Of a stretch of DNA of 64,000 nt, positions 48,476-60,057 are shown one piece after another. Origin of the DNA: Unio delphinus. Taxonomy: Eukaryota > Mollusca > Bivalvia > Unionida > Unionidae. A model generated the notes under the pieces. It was not told the origin of the DNA, did not search any database, and was given only the letters and a program-made list of their open reading frames with translations. Every line of letters starts with the position of its first letter. Position 1 is the first letter of the stretch. Both the position numbers and the translations under genes were made by a program. Location of the stretch: positions 1,704,501 to 1,768,500 of the forward strand of contig JAQISU010000036.1 in assembly GCA_029339505.1 (NCBI GenBank). Direction: 5' to 3'.

Positions 48476-48737
48476 TCTGAATGTGTATTATCCAATTATG
48501 TTGTAGTGTCTGAATGTGTATTATCCAATTGTGTTGCAGTGTCTGAATAAGTATTATCCAATTGTGTTGCAGTGTCTGAATGTGTATTATCCAATTATGT
48601 TGCAGTGTCTGAATGTGTATTTTCCAATTATGTTGTAGTGTCTGAATGTGTATTATCCAATTATGTTGCAGTGTCTGAATGTGTATTATCCAATTATGGT
48701 GCAGTGTCTGAATGTGTATTATCAAATCATGTTGCAG
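48475..48737. repeat. 33-bp minisatellite abutting the exon 2 acceptor, about eight units
   Basis: The unit is 'gtgtctgaatgtgtattatc' plus 'caattatgttgca'. The array runs straight into exon 2: the last 'gttgcag' is the acceptor, and exon 2 begins 'tgcatgaatgt', close to the unit's 'tgtctgaatgt'. Units are 33 bases, so the exon 2 frame stays open through the last three to four (CLNVYYPIMLQ per unit). A 'ttgtag' variant near 48633 then introduces a stop. Confidence 0.9.
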
Positions 48738-49061
48738 TGCATGAATGTCAGTGATCTCATCACAATCCTGAACATAAACGTAACTGATGGCGTAAAGCAA
48801 GAAGACTTTATCAATATGGCGACCGTTCTGCTTCTACACGTCTTTAGCGGTGAATTCTGCAACGGAAGCAAAGACGTCATTTCCAAGGAAAACATAACCG
48901 TTGAGGACATCCGAGTTCAACTTGTGAACAGTATAGTTAGAGGCGCTGGATCGAGTGACATTGAAGCAGCAGATTTGGAAGGGTTGTTAAAGAAGTATTT
49001 AGAACAATACTCAGAAATTGATCATACAGGTGAACACCGCGTCACACCGATCAAAGAGAAT
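48738..49061 (+). CDS. SLC39A4-like: Exon 2 of a ZIP4/ZIP12-like zinc transporter (helix-rich domain)
   Basis: 324 nt, 108 codons, phase 0 to phase 0. Acceptor gttgcag|TGC and donor AAT|gtaagt (consensus). It begins with Cys followed by NVSDLITIL, matching the 'CLSVED' helix of ZIP4/12. It then has MATVLLLHVFSGEFC, matching the 'AAAVLYLSN...C' helix and its cysteine. The second half (VEDIRVQLVNSIVRG...LEGLLKKYL) parallels the next helices of the ZIP4 helix-rich domain. Four N-glycosylation sequons (NVS, NVT, NGS, NIT) fit an extracellular location. The family link is from remembered ZIP4/ZIP12 sequence patterns, and the collinearity of exons 1 to 5 makes it strong. It lies in copy B only. The equivalent in copy A has been deleted. 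Confidence 0.85.
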
Positions 49062-49765
49062 GTAAGTGTACAAAAGGTGTCTATTACATAAAAAAAAATT
49101 GAACTGAATGCTCAACATGAGTTCATACATAAATAATACTTCACTGATTTTGCAATATGTTTTTAAAGAATTCACCAACTAAAACTACCCGAGAAAAAAT
49201 ATAAATTTCTCTTTCTGTTAATCAATGAAAATAACGATGAATTACCGTACATACAAGAATATAATTTCAATACAGATTTTTATATAGTAGACCGTATACG
49301 TCACACCGGACTCTGTGTTGTTTGGTCCTAATATTCCTAATCAGTCTTCATAGAAACAGATTACCTTGTGCATAATGAAGCGAGTCATCATTGTTCATAC
49401 AGTTATATACGACTCGTACGGTAGTTTATACGGTAGATCTCAATAAGGTCACCATGTAATTGGATCTACTTGAAAATTAGATCTAAATTTAGTTATGATA
49501 ATAATTAAAAGCAATCCTTTCAAGTCACATTCAACTAGTGATAAGGCTATATACATTCCGGCATTAGCAACGTCAACTTTGATATGACATTTATTTGTCA
49601 ACTAAAGCTGAGTACAGTGCCCATAGATTTCAATTAACCAGTAAACTCAACGATTCCTTTACCTCAAATGAACGTTCTTTTGTACATTTCTGTTGAATAC
49701 AATGTTTTAAACACATTTTTGTGATAATTAGCATCTACACCCTTATTTTATATTATCCATTTTAG
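49062..49765. other. Intron 2
   Basis: Begins gtaagtgta and ends 'ccattttag'. No element was recognised inside. Confidence 0.75.
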
Positions 49766-49877
49766 TGTGTCAGTTCCGATTTACTTCTGGAACAACTCGG
49801 TGTTCGACAAGGTCATCACGTGGAAAAAAACGATGTTGGAAACTTGGCTGCTCTACTGGTCTACCACATAGTTGCAG
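49766..49877 (+). CDS. SLC39A4-like: Exon 3 of a ZIP4/ZIP12-like zinc transporter (helix-rich domain, second half)
   Basis: 112 nt, entering in phase 0 and leaving after the first base of a codon. Acceptor ccattttag|TGT and donor GCAG|gtacat. It encodes CVSSDLLLEQLGV followed by NLAALLVYHIVA. In vertebrate ZIP4 the second half of the helix-rich domain similarly starts with Cys and a short 'DIPQLLEEA' helix, followed by 'LAALLDHV'. The Cys at its first residue is the expected disulphide partner of the Cys in exon 4. The longer open frame in another register here (from 49765) is spurious. The domain assignment is an inference from motif order. Confidence 0.82.
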
Positions 49878-49884
49878 GTACATC

Positions 49885-49889
<5 letters not shown>

Positions 49890-49937
<48 letters not shown>

Positions 49938-49938
49938 T
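49890..49938. repeat. (ATA)n microsatellite
   Basis: Trinucleotide run about 13 bases after the exon 3 donor. Confidence 0.97.
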
Positions 49939-50044
49939 GATATAGTAGTAGTAGTATCTCACAATATGTCCTTGCATGCTTGGTGACATGTTTGAAAAAG
50001 TACACGCATATTTGTTGGTGTAATTTCACCCAGATCTAGGAGAA

Positions 50045-51289
50045 CTGTCGAGAACAAAATAAATAACTATATGTCTGGACCTGACGAATAGATTTGACAC
50101 GGTGATCAAAACTGGACTGTGGAAAATCATTAAAACGCTCGGCTATCCTCTAAAGTCCCTTACCATGGTTATCCAACTGCATGAAGACTATCTTGGTCAG
50201 GTCAGAAACAATAACGACCTGTCACAGACCTTCCCCATTGTAAATGATGTGAAACAGGGCCGTGTTTTAGCCCCTATAGTATTATCATTCTTCTTTAGCA
50301 TGATGCTCCGAAAAGCAATAGAATGCATTGGTGTCAAAGATGGCATCTTTATCCGATTTCGTACTGATGGCAACCTCTTCAACGTAAGAGAACTTCGGCT
50401 GACATCAAGACATTGGAAAAACTGATTAGAGAACTTATCTTTGTAGATGATGTTGCCTTTGTTGCTTACACGGAAGCCGCTCTACAGATCGTAACGTTCT
50501 GCTTTGCAGAAGCTTGCCAGCGCATAGTTACTGAGGTCAGCCTTTAAAGAATAATGAGGTATGTAACCCTAAGAAGAGTACTGGTCATCAAGAATCTTCA
50601 TTGAACAGACAGAGCTTAATGTAGTTAACAGTTCACCTATATGGGCTGTATTATATCATCGGAAGCCATGATCGATAAAGGAATAGACAACAGATTGGCC
50701 AAGGCAAACGGCGCCTTCGGCGGACTCCATAAACGAGTGTGGTACAACGCCAGTCTAAAGAGAGGTACAAAGATCAGTGTCTACAGAGCTGTCGTACTGA
50801 TCACTCTCATAATTGGTGCTGAATCATAGGTCACCTACAGTTGCCAACTCTGCCTACTTGAGCGCTTCCATCAGCGCTGTCTCCGCACAATCCACAACAT
50901 CCACTTGAGTGACTTCGTCACCATCACTGAAGTCCTCAAACAAACTGTAATCAACAGTGTTGAAGCAATGTTCATGACGATACAGCTACGCTGGTCAGAG
51001 CACGTGTCCAGAATCGAGGATCATCGCTGCCAAATATCACACTGTATGGTGAGTTGTCCACTGGCCACTATGATATCGGGGCACCTCGAAAGAGATATTA
51101 AGGCTCCTTGAAAAAGACTCTCACCACCTGTGGCATCGATCGCCGCCAATTGGCATCACATGCTTCTGAGCTTGAGAGCTGTCGAAGTAGAATTCACCGG
51201 TCCACATCCACTTTTACAGAGCTCGGCTGGCTATCCTCTAAAGTCAACAATTTTTCAGCGTGGATGAAACAATGATGGCTGAGAAAAAA
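50045..51289 (+). mobile_element. Dead LINE of a second family (RT and C-terminal part)
   Basis: RT pieces in several frames: NRFDTVIKTGLWKI (about 50091-), VNDVKQGRVLAPIVLS (about 50240-50287), a FVDD box at 50440-50451 (IFVDDVAFVAYT), then ISSEAMIDKGIDNRLAKANG (about 50650-50710). The C-terminal part has RGTKISVYRAVVL and LRWSEHVSRIEDHRC (about 50989-51033). Several frameshifts make it dead. It is 5'-truncated and sits in the intron between exons 3 and 4. Its 3' end (51290-51440) is also present in copy A, which shows that the LINE was already there before the copy-A deletion. Confidence 0.82.
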
Positions 51290-51445
51290 ACTGGGAACCT
51301 TTGGCATCAACCACCATAACCAAGCCATTTCCCTGCAGTCTCTGTGGACTGACGTATTTGGCTTATCAGCAACTAGCACGCGTGCAACAGACGTGAACAT
51401 CCACCCTCCCAAGTCTTCGCAAGCGAAGGCAAGTCAACATTTTAG
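51290..51445 (+). mobile_element. 3' end region of the second LINE, shared with copy A
   Basis: Aligns with 29162-29335 in copy A. A CSLCGRTYLAYQQLAR-like phrase in one frame suggests a C-terminal zinc-knuckle/finger, as in some LINE ORF2 ends. Confidence 0.6.
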
Positions 51446-52970
51446 CCTAATGATGGAAGCGTATCTGAATATCTTATCTTAATGTCCTAAAAAATGAACC
51501 AGTGAATCAAATCCATGTCCAAAGCTTAGCTAAGATGTATTGTGGCAGTAGGGTTAGGGCTAGGTGGCTATTGTTGATAGTACTTATATATTTCCACTTT
51601 AAGACTTTCTTACCCCTTTCCGAAGCCCCAAGGGATGGCATCTAGAAACCAACTACGTGTCACTCAACTTTATTTACATTTACATCAGAGGGAAACTAAC
51701 GCATTAGTTTCTTTTCTTTTTATCTTAACCTTACAGGACGTGATAACTCGATGGATATAGGCTATTATCATAACTTCAAAAAGGTCATTTTTTAAGAAAA
51801 CAAAAGTGGGTATACAATCTCCTTGAACATGCTCAATAGAGCCTAGCTACTCTACAAAAAGGTGAAATGTGAAATACTTTACCTCTCCTATTTAAGTATA
51901 CAAGATTTAAACAATCTACATATACTGAAGGCTTCGTAATTCCAGATTCAATCAATGAGATCAATACTTATCCAGATTATTGGACTTCCATTCTGATTTG
52001 GGAAGGAGGCTGTGATATTGTTTTAAGTAGAAAATAATCTGACTTTTATTTTTTTATAAATTATTCATCCTTTGATTCATATTAAAATACTTTTAGTTGG
52101 GATTTAAAAAAAAGAAGATTTTCATGTTAAATAAGATAATGTCGTGCCTCGAGGGAATATCATAGACAGCCTCACTCGTATGAAGCCCTCCTTGCCCCAT
52201 CCACTTTCAAGAAATGAAATGGTAGGTCCATTATTATTCCTCTATTATAGGTATTAACATAAGAGGCAATTTCCAAGTGAAAACTGTTCCATTACATGTA
52301 TAGAGTCAAAGGAAAATACTCTTATATGCTTGCAATGGGTTTTTTCGATATGTTGTTTCATTCACCTCGAGATTCCTTTGTCATTTTCAAACACGGTGGT
52401 TGTGTAAATACATGGTCTGAATATGATATTTTTAGTGAATAGCCCAGCATAATGAAACACAGCACCGGCTTTGGTGCCAGTTGTCTAGTCAACGATCCAG
52501 GATGTTCATATTTGTATTGGGCACCGGTGTATTTTTTCAGTGCAATATAACTCAAATCATTGGCCTTCACACTCTGCCACGTGTGTAAGACAGAATTGAT
52601 AAACTGGCTGTCTGACTCAGTATAATTCACTAAAATCACCCGTAAGAGTTGGGCGGGTCACTTCATTTTGTGCAGAAATCTGTAGCTTCTAGATTAATGA
52701 GTTTAAGTTTGAATTTTTTTATTTGTTCATTTTATTTGTATGGTTTATGTTAATTAGGATAAAGTGAGTGCAGTCTGAGCTGTAATTAATTTACAATTTT
52801 TCGAAGTAGACACTTTTCATATTTACATTAGTAGGTATATTGTGGATTTTAGGACAAACCAACACTGTAAGGCTATATAGCACCACAAAAATGTTATACA
52901 ATAAAAACGGTTAGTCAAAAGGCTTATCAACTAGCGACAAAAGTACAAATACGAAGGTGAGCGATCAACC
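51446..52970. other. No confident gene; 93-codon minus frame at 52358-52639
   Basis: Duplicated non-coding sequence. The minus-strand frame at 52358-52639 (contains LSYIALKKYTGAQYKYEHPG) is unrecognised. It is frameshifted in copy A by one T in a homopolymer, so it may be a decayed exon or simply chance. Confidence 0.35.
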
Positions 52971-52972
52971 AA

Positions 52973-52974
<2 letters not shown>

Positions 52975-53046
<72 letters not shown>

Positions 53047-53092
53047 AGAGAGAGAGATTCAGACAGACAGACAGACAGACAGAGAGACAGAC
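52975..53092. repeat. Compound (TA)n-(AG)n-(ACAG)n microsatellite
   Basis: Copy-B counterpart of 30935-31066. Confidence 0.97.
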
Positions 53093-54480
53093 TGTATTAT
53101 GCACTGCAACAAGTTTCCTCAGCAAATGGAGATCCCATTTTAAGAACATTTATTTCTACGTTGACCACAATGCTCTTCGTGCGTGTGATGACTGAGTTGA
53201 TCAGTCGCAGACCGGCACCGATTAACGTTTTCGTCACGCGGTTTACTCCCATTTGGATACATGCTACAAAGCCATGATATTCTAAATCCACCGCTTGATT
53301 CCAGGCCTTCCATCCATTCTGCTGCCACTCGTGGATCAGTTGCTGATACATTGCCAATTTCCTCACCCGGGTCTCCTCCATTCTAGCTTTCCGTGGTACT
53401 GTCGTTTCGTAAACATCTGATTGATGTCCACTGACAACGGTGCATTCTAACGTCAGAAGATAGTATTAATGATGTTCGATGGGAACTTCAACTGTCATTC
53501 TCTCTGCCTTTTACAATGTTATCAGGATGAATCTTGATTCAGTCTTTTGCCTTTATGCATCGCCTCATTTCACAAAGCTGATGAACTACTGGGACCGTTT
53601 TTCTTTTTCCTGTCTATAGCCATACAGGTTAACTTCCACTTCCGTCATTTCGACATATCCTCTGCCGCTTCTTGCACCTCAACTGCGTTGTTTTTCAAAA
53701 TCATTACCTGCCTGGTCTTGATCCCATTGAACTATGATAATGAAGTTCACTAGCTCTACATCGCCGCAGTAATTTATTGAGTATTCTTGCAACTGCTTCT
53801 GTGAAAGTAAATGGGACTTGGTACACTACATGTTTTCAAACGATTCATGTTAGAATATCATGCTGGTAATGACAGACCTTGAACGTTCCAGGTAGCCAAA
53901 TCTTGTTACTGGGTTCATTCCAGACTTTGGAGTGTTGCTTCATCTCTGCTACACTCTTACTGCCACTTGCCGATAATGTAAACTGCTTGCTGACTCAATA
54001 TTTGTATTAATAACTCTATTATTTCTAACGTGTATCTGTCTTGAAAACTTTCATATATTCAGAACAAGATTTCTTGACTTAAATAACTTGAATTGCATCC
54101 TGGCTTAGTTATCAGGTCTACAAGATCTTCTAACATCCACATGCCTTCTGTTATTGACTTGGATGTATTTGTCATATCAACCTTAAAGGACATTGTACGA
54201 GGTTGCAAACTCCAGATGATAAATTATCTGGTTATCGGCTTATCCTCTCTGCTGTCCACACAAAGATTCATTGTACAACTTAAATCGTACAGCCAGTTAT
54301 GATGTAGGCTTCTAGTCTCTGTCATAATGTTGTGTTGTATGACACGGACAAGGCTCATTTTGAAGTTATCAAGGCAATGTTAAAGCATCTCCATGTACTT
54401 CTCGGATCCATGATACGTCTCTATAGTGAGATATACCATTTTGTTTGCAATGCTGACAAATGTGTCAGCGAGGTCTAAGT
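53093..54480 (-). mobile_element. Minus-strand retroelement-like fragment, copy B
   Basis: Homologue of 31067-32400. The frame at 53097-53381 keeps RVRKLAMYQQLIHEWQQNGW and an additional segment of about 95 bases (53145-53243) that is absent from copy A. That segment was either deleted in A or inserted in B. Identity is tentative. Confidence 0.4.
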
Positions 54481-55014
54481 ACAATACTCGAGAATATATT
54501 TCGTCTGACTCCTGGGTGGGATGAAAACTTTCCTTCCACATTTTATAGGATACTGTCCTGCATTGTTTGATTCCTATCTTCCTACAGAATAAAGTTTGAC
54601 TTCTGGTGAATATCTTCTTTCAGAATAAAGCCGTCATCTGCAAGCAGCCACTTAATTCTTCACCACATGATATGTATTAGCTTCCAAAGCCTTTGGGTTC
54701 AGCCCTGGACTTAATCTCTATTTTTATATGGAATATCATTTTGTACAGCAGCTTGAGTCTAGATTAATGATAATTGCAGTTGTTGACACATGAGGCCTTG
54801 TTCATATGCTTGGAGTTGGCTAATGAACTGGTTCATAAAATACGAATGTTGATAACTGTTTGAATAATATATCACAACTGTTTTGTGTTATCTTGATTGA
54901 CCCCGTTTGAAACTAGTTCACTTGCATGGGCGTAAAGGAAGTGATGTCACTGTGGTTCTGTGTGTCCATCTCCATTATTGAATACAAACCTGCAAAGGCA
55001 CCATCTTGTTGTAT
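54481..55014. other. No gene seen; duplicated non-coding sequence
   Basis: Aligns with copy A 32390-32915. Confidence 0.45.
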
Positions 55015-55017
55015 TTA

Positions 55018-55262
55018 TGTTTCTGACAAGGCAATCTCTATAAGAACATTTGTTTTGGGGTATGAGTACATAACACTATGGTCAGCAAGTGTTACAAGAA
55101 CATTTGTTTTGGGGTATGAGTACATAACAATATGGTCAGCAAGCTCTATAAGAACATTTGTGTTGGGGTATGGGTAGATAACACTATGGTCAGCAAGTGT
55201 TATAAGAACATTTGTTTTGGGGTATGGGTAAATACCAATATGGTAAGCAAGAGTTCCCAAAA
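55018..55262. repeat. 54-bp minisatellite, about four to five units, copy B
   Basis: Same unit as 33295-33945 but far fewer copies. It marks the right-hand end of the segmental duplication. Confidence 0.92.
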
Positions 55263-55479
55263 AGATTGTTTCGTAAGGGATGCAGGTCCAAATAAGAAAC
55301 ATTAGTGACACATAAAAATAACAATAAAATGTATTTAAAATGCTCTTTTTCTAAATCAATGTAATATGGTACACATGTTCATCACAATCAATTCTGATTT
55401 ATGTTCCCCTCCCGTCTCGTGCATAACGGAGAAACAATTCAGAAATATGGAGTGAGATAAAGAAGGAATTTGTGCTGGA

Positions 55480-55885
55480 TTAAAACCTTGAAATGAGATG
55501 CTACAGAACCATCCTTGGCATCTCTAGCATGGACCACATCACAAATGAAGAAGTGAGTAACACCATCAGGCACAAAGTAGGCCATTATGAAGAGAACCTC
55601 ACCACTGTCAAAAAGAGAAAACTGAAATGGTATGGCCATATCACTAGAGCCAACAGTCTATCCAAGTTAGTACTGCAGAGCAGCGTCAAGGGTGACAGAA
55701 GGAGAGGTAGACAGAGAAAGAGTGGACTGGTAATTTCGCAGAATGGACCTGAAAATGTCTTGCAGAGAATCAGGCATTGGCACTTGATCGAGACAAGTGG
55801 AGGGAACTTGTCAGATGTTCAGCAGCACCGTGCCTCAATGACCAAGGTTAGGTCAAGAGATGGATGATGATGATGAATAATGGGA
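55480..55885 (+). mobile_element. 3' fragment of the first LINE family
   Basis: Open over 55493-55867 in one frame. It contains MRCYRTILGISSMDHITNEE, LTTVKKRKLKWYGHIT and a GDRRRGRQRK stretch, then a frameshifted end with a 'gatgatgatgatga' tail. It matches the 3' part of the LINE at 45830-46230, so it is an independent, 5'-truncated insertion just outside copy B. Confidence 0.85.
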
Positions 55886-56325
55886 AATGTATGCTGCCTA
55901 GTTGTTCTGTTTGCTGTCTTATCATATTGACAAAGAGAGGGTCATGAAAGGACCATAAAAGAACAGTTTAAGCTGCCATGCATAACCTGTTTTGCATGGA
56001 AGTTTCCATAAACTGATTTAAAATATTGATTTAATCAGAGGGCCAAATCTGGTAAAGTGTGTGGGGTTGTCAAAACTTTCAATGGAGCGCTGCTTTTTCT
56101 CGAAAGGGCAAAGCTCCACGTGTTTATTGAATCAAAGTGTCGTTAATGTCAGATAAACATTAGCAAGAATACCACGATGATCACATTTCAAGTGACACGT
56201 CATTGTACGTTTGTGTGTATGTGTGCCTTTTAGAGGGTGTGTGGGAGAACTCCTCCCAACCCCTTCGAATCAGCTTCATTGAAACCAAGCAGTAAGTTTT
56301 AGAAAATGACTGGTCTTTTTAGAAT
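55886..56325. other. No gene seen (intron 3)
   Basis: Unassigned sequence between the LINE fragment and the 48-bp array. Confidence 0.5.
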
Positions 56326-56329
56326 GATA

Positions 56330-58875
56330 CTACGTATGAAGTTAGTTTTAAATTTTTGCTATTCTTGACCGGTTGATACCAAGGTCAATTATATAAAGTA
56401 ATTGTCTTGGTAGATTGATACAATGGCATAGGTAAATTATATAAATCATTTGTCTTGTTCGATTGATACTATGGCAGAGATCAGTTATATAAATGATTTG
56501 TCATGTTCGATTGATATTATGGACGAGATCAATTAAATACATGACTTATTCTTAATATATTAATACTATGGCGGAGGTCAATATAAAAATGACTTGTCCT
56601 GTTAAATTGATACTATGGACGAAGTCAGATGTTTAAATAACTTGTCATGATGGATTGATAATATGGACGAGGTCAATTATATAATGGACTTGTCATCTTG
56701 GATTGATAATAATGCAGAGGTTAATTTTATAAATGACTTGTCATGCTAGATTGGAGCTTTAAACAAAGTCAGTTATGACTTGTCATGTTAGATTCATAGT
56801 ATGGCAGAGGTCAATTATATAAATGACTTGTCATGTTCGATTGATACTATGAAAGAGGTCAATAATATAAATGACTTTTCTTGTTAGCTTAATACTATAG
56901 ACGATGTAAATTATATAAATGACTTGTTTTATTAGATTGATACTATTTCAGAGATCAATTATATAATTGACTTGTCTTGTTAGATTGATACTAAGGACGA
57001 GGTAAATTATAAAATGACGTGTATTGTTGGATTGAGACTTTGGACGAGGTCAATTATATAATTGACTTGTCGTGTTAGATTGATACTATGGGCGAGGTCA
57101 AATATGTAAATCAATTTTCCTATTAGATTAATACTGTAGACGAGGTCAATAATATAAATGATTTGTCATGTTAGATTGATACTGTAGACGAGGTCAATAA
57201 TATAAATGATTTGTCATGTTAGATTGATACTGTAGACGAGGTCAATAATATAAATGATTTGTCATGTTAGATTGATAAAATGGCAGAGATCAATTACATA
57301 AATGACATGTAATATTCGATATTATGGACGAGGTCAATTATATAAATGACTTGTTAGTTTTGATTTATACTTAGAACGACGTCAATTGTATAGTTGACTT
57401 GTGTTGTTAGATTGATACTATGGACGCGGTTAGTTGTATAAATTTGTTTTGCTAGATTGAAGCTATAAACGAGATCACTTGTATAAATGATTTGTTTTGT
57501 TAGATTGATACTTTATACGAGGTTAGTTAAATAAATGACTTGTCATATTAAATTCATACAATAGCAGATGTCAGTTATCTAAAAACGTGTCATGTTAGAT
57601 TCATACAATAGCAGATGTCAATTATCTGAATAGCTTGTCATGTTACATTCATACAATAGCAGATGTCAATTATCTGAATAACTTGTTATGTTACATTCGT
57701 ACAATAGCAGATGTAAATTATCTAAATAACTTGTCATGTTACATTCATACAATAGCAGATGTCAATTATCTGGATAACTTGTGATGTTAGATTCATACAA
57801 TAGCAGATTTCAATTATCTAAATAACTTGTCATGTTAGATTCATACAATAGCAGATGTCAATTATCTAAAAACTTATCATGTTAGATTCATACAATAGCA
57901 GATGTCAATTATCTAAATAACTTGTCATGTTAGATTCATACAATAGCAGATGTCAATTATCTAAAAAACTTGTCATGTTAGATTGATACAATAGCAGATG
58001 TCAATTATCTAAATAACTTGTCATGTTAGATTCATACAATAGCAGATGTCAATTATCTAAAAACTTGTCAAGTTAGATTCATACAATAGCAGATGTCAAT
58101 TATCTAAATAACTTGTCATGTTAGATTCATACAATAGCAGATGTCAATTATCTAAATAACTTGTCATGTTAGATTCATACAATAGCAGATGTCAATTATC
58201 TAAATAACTTGTCATGTTACATTCATAAATATATATAAATGACTTGTCTTGTTAGATTGATAATATGGCAAAGGTCAATTATTTAAATGACTTATCTTGT
58301 TAGATCGACACTATGAACGAGCTCACTTATATAAATGACTGGTCATGTTTGATTGATACTTTACACGAGGTCTGTTATATAAATTACTTGTATTGTTAGA
58401 TGGATGCTATACACGGGGTCACTTATATAAATAACTTTTCGTAATAGATTTAAACAATGGACGAATTCACTTACATATATAACTTGTCATATTAGATTGA
58501 TAATATGGACGAGGCCAATTATATAAATGACATGTCATGTTATATTGATACCATGAAATACGTCAGTTATATAACTAATTTGTCATTTTATATTGATACT
58601 ATGGACGAGGTCAATTATATAAATGACTTGTAATGTTAGATTGATGCGATGACAGAGGTCAATTATATAATGACTTGTCTTGTTCGACTGATACCAGATG
58701 TTAATTATATAAATATATACGAGGTCTATTGTATAAATGACTTGTTTTGCTAGATTGATACTATGGATGAGGTCAATTATATACGACATGTCTTTTTAGA
58801 TTCATACTATGGACAAGATCAATTATATACGAAATGTTTTGTTAGACTGATGCTATGGACGAGGTCAATTATGTC
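56330..58875. repeat. Minisatellite, unit 48 bp, about 50 copies
   Basis: The general unit is 'gacgaggtcaattatataaa', then 'tgacttgtcatgttagattg' and 'atactatg'. Starts at 57139, 57187 and 57235 fix the period. A homogeneous subfamily occupies about 57540-58225 ('attcatacaatagcagatgt', 'caattatctaaataacttg'). The flanking units are older and diverged. The array ends about 75 bases before exon 4. Confidence 0.95.
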
Positions 58876-58951
58876 AATGACATGGCTGTACAACTGACGC
58901 CATGATTAATGCAAATTATAAGAGAACAGGCGAAACTGCTTCATTTTCCAG

Positions 58952-59044
58952 GGTCAAAGGTGGCCGAACGCTGTAGGAACCTTCCAAGGCCTTCTTATTT
59001 TATTGATGAACTTTTTCAAGATGCTGAAACTATGAGTGAAGAAT
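58952..59044 (+). CDS. SLC39A4-like: Exon 4 of a ZIP4/ZIP12-like zinc transporter
   Basis: 93 nt, entering with two bases of a split codon and leaving after one base. Acceptor ttcattttccag|GG and donor GAAT|gtgagt are both strong. Joined to exon 3 the split codon is Gly. The exon reads SKVAERC, then RNLPRPSYFIDELFQDAETM and SEE. This aligns with the ZIP4 pattern 'C..LPSPQYFVDFVFQ', which supports the assignment more than any other stretch. The Cys is the likely partner of the exon 3 Cys. It is a 93-nt exon between two minisatellite arrays. The longer open frame beginning at 58909 includes intron sequence. Confidence 0.82.
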
Positions 59045-59069
59045 GTGAGTATGATTCATTTCCAATAGA

Positions 59070-59505
59070 ACAACACATAGTATTCACACCAACACATAGT
59101 ATTCACACCAACACATAGTATTCACACTAACATAAAGTATTCACACCAACACATAATATTCACACGAACACATATTATTCACACCAACACATACATTCAT
59201 ACCAATCACACCAACACATAGTATTCACACCAACACATAGTATTCACACCAACACATATTATTCACATCAACACATAGAATTCCCACCAACACATTATTC
59301 ACACCAACACATAGTATTCACACCAACACCTAGTATTCACACCAACATATAGTATTCACACCAACACATAATATTCACACCAACACATTGTATTCACACC
59401 AACATATAGTATTCACACCAACACATATTATTCACACCAACACATAGTAATCCCACCAACACATAGTATTCACACCAACATGTACTGTTATTCACACCAA
59501 CACAA
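59070..59505. repeat. Minisatellite, unit 19 bp, about 22 copies
   Basis: The unit is 'accaacacatagtattcac', with variants such as 'atattattcac'. It starts about 30 bases after the exon 4 donor. Confidence 0.95.
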
Positions 59506-60055
59506 AATGTTATACTCCATTTAGATCGATCGATATAAAGCAAGACAGAGTAAATTCCCTTTTCAATTATATATCCATACTGGATATTGAAACGCTTGCG
59601 TATGAACATGGTTATTAAATGAAATTAAATCCTCATTACCATGCACGAAGTAAACTTGTCACCTAATATTTATGTGGATTTCCTTGTACTGTGCCAATCA
59701 AAAGCAGTCAGTTGGAATAATGTCAAAACTTATTGCTGTTAAATCCTTTCTTCCTGATGCACGGATGTACTAAAGCCTTACATTTCATTTAAGACCCATT
59801 TCAATTTTGACACATCGAACCTATGTACAACTTTGTCAACAACTAGACAATGGTGTTTGTGTAGTGCTTCCAGGAAAATGTATATGACAAGCTAACCCTA
59901 CCCATCTTCATCCCTCCAGTTTCAGACTTTAAAGCATGATCTGTGGATACACTGTCACATGTCAGATCTGTCAGTGACCTTTAAAGGCGAGCGCCTTTAA
60001 CCACTGAACCACCCGTAGCCGGAGCTACGCGAAAAATGTAGACACGGATCAGAAG
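59506..60055. other. No gene seen; minus-strand tRNA-like A-box near 59985-60025
   Basis: The minus strand reads 'gggtggttcagtggttaaag' then 'gcgctcgcctttaaagg', resembling the 5' half of a tRNA-derived SINE. No B-box follows, so it is at most a truncated SINE. Confidence 0.4.
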
Positions 60056-60057
60056 GC

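Larger units (their letters stand above)
34047..55276. repeat. Segmental duplication, copy B (downstream)
   Basis: Collinear with 17125-33705, see copy A. Longer mainly because it keeps about 5.6 kb (45693-51289) that carries exons 2 and 3 of the zinc transporter. It also contains a copy-specific insertion at about 37790-38140. It lacks the copy-A SINE region and has lost the 3' half of one SINE (near 40745). Confidence 0.93.

Noticed and set aside
49765..49986. 73-codon frame MCQFRFTSG... as the coding frame of exon 3
   Set aside because: The frame one base later gives CVSSDLLLEQL, which fits the ZIP helix-rich domain and has matching splice phases on both sides.
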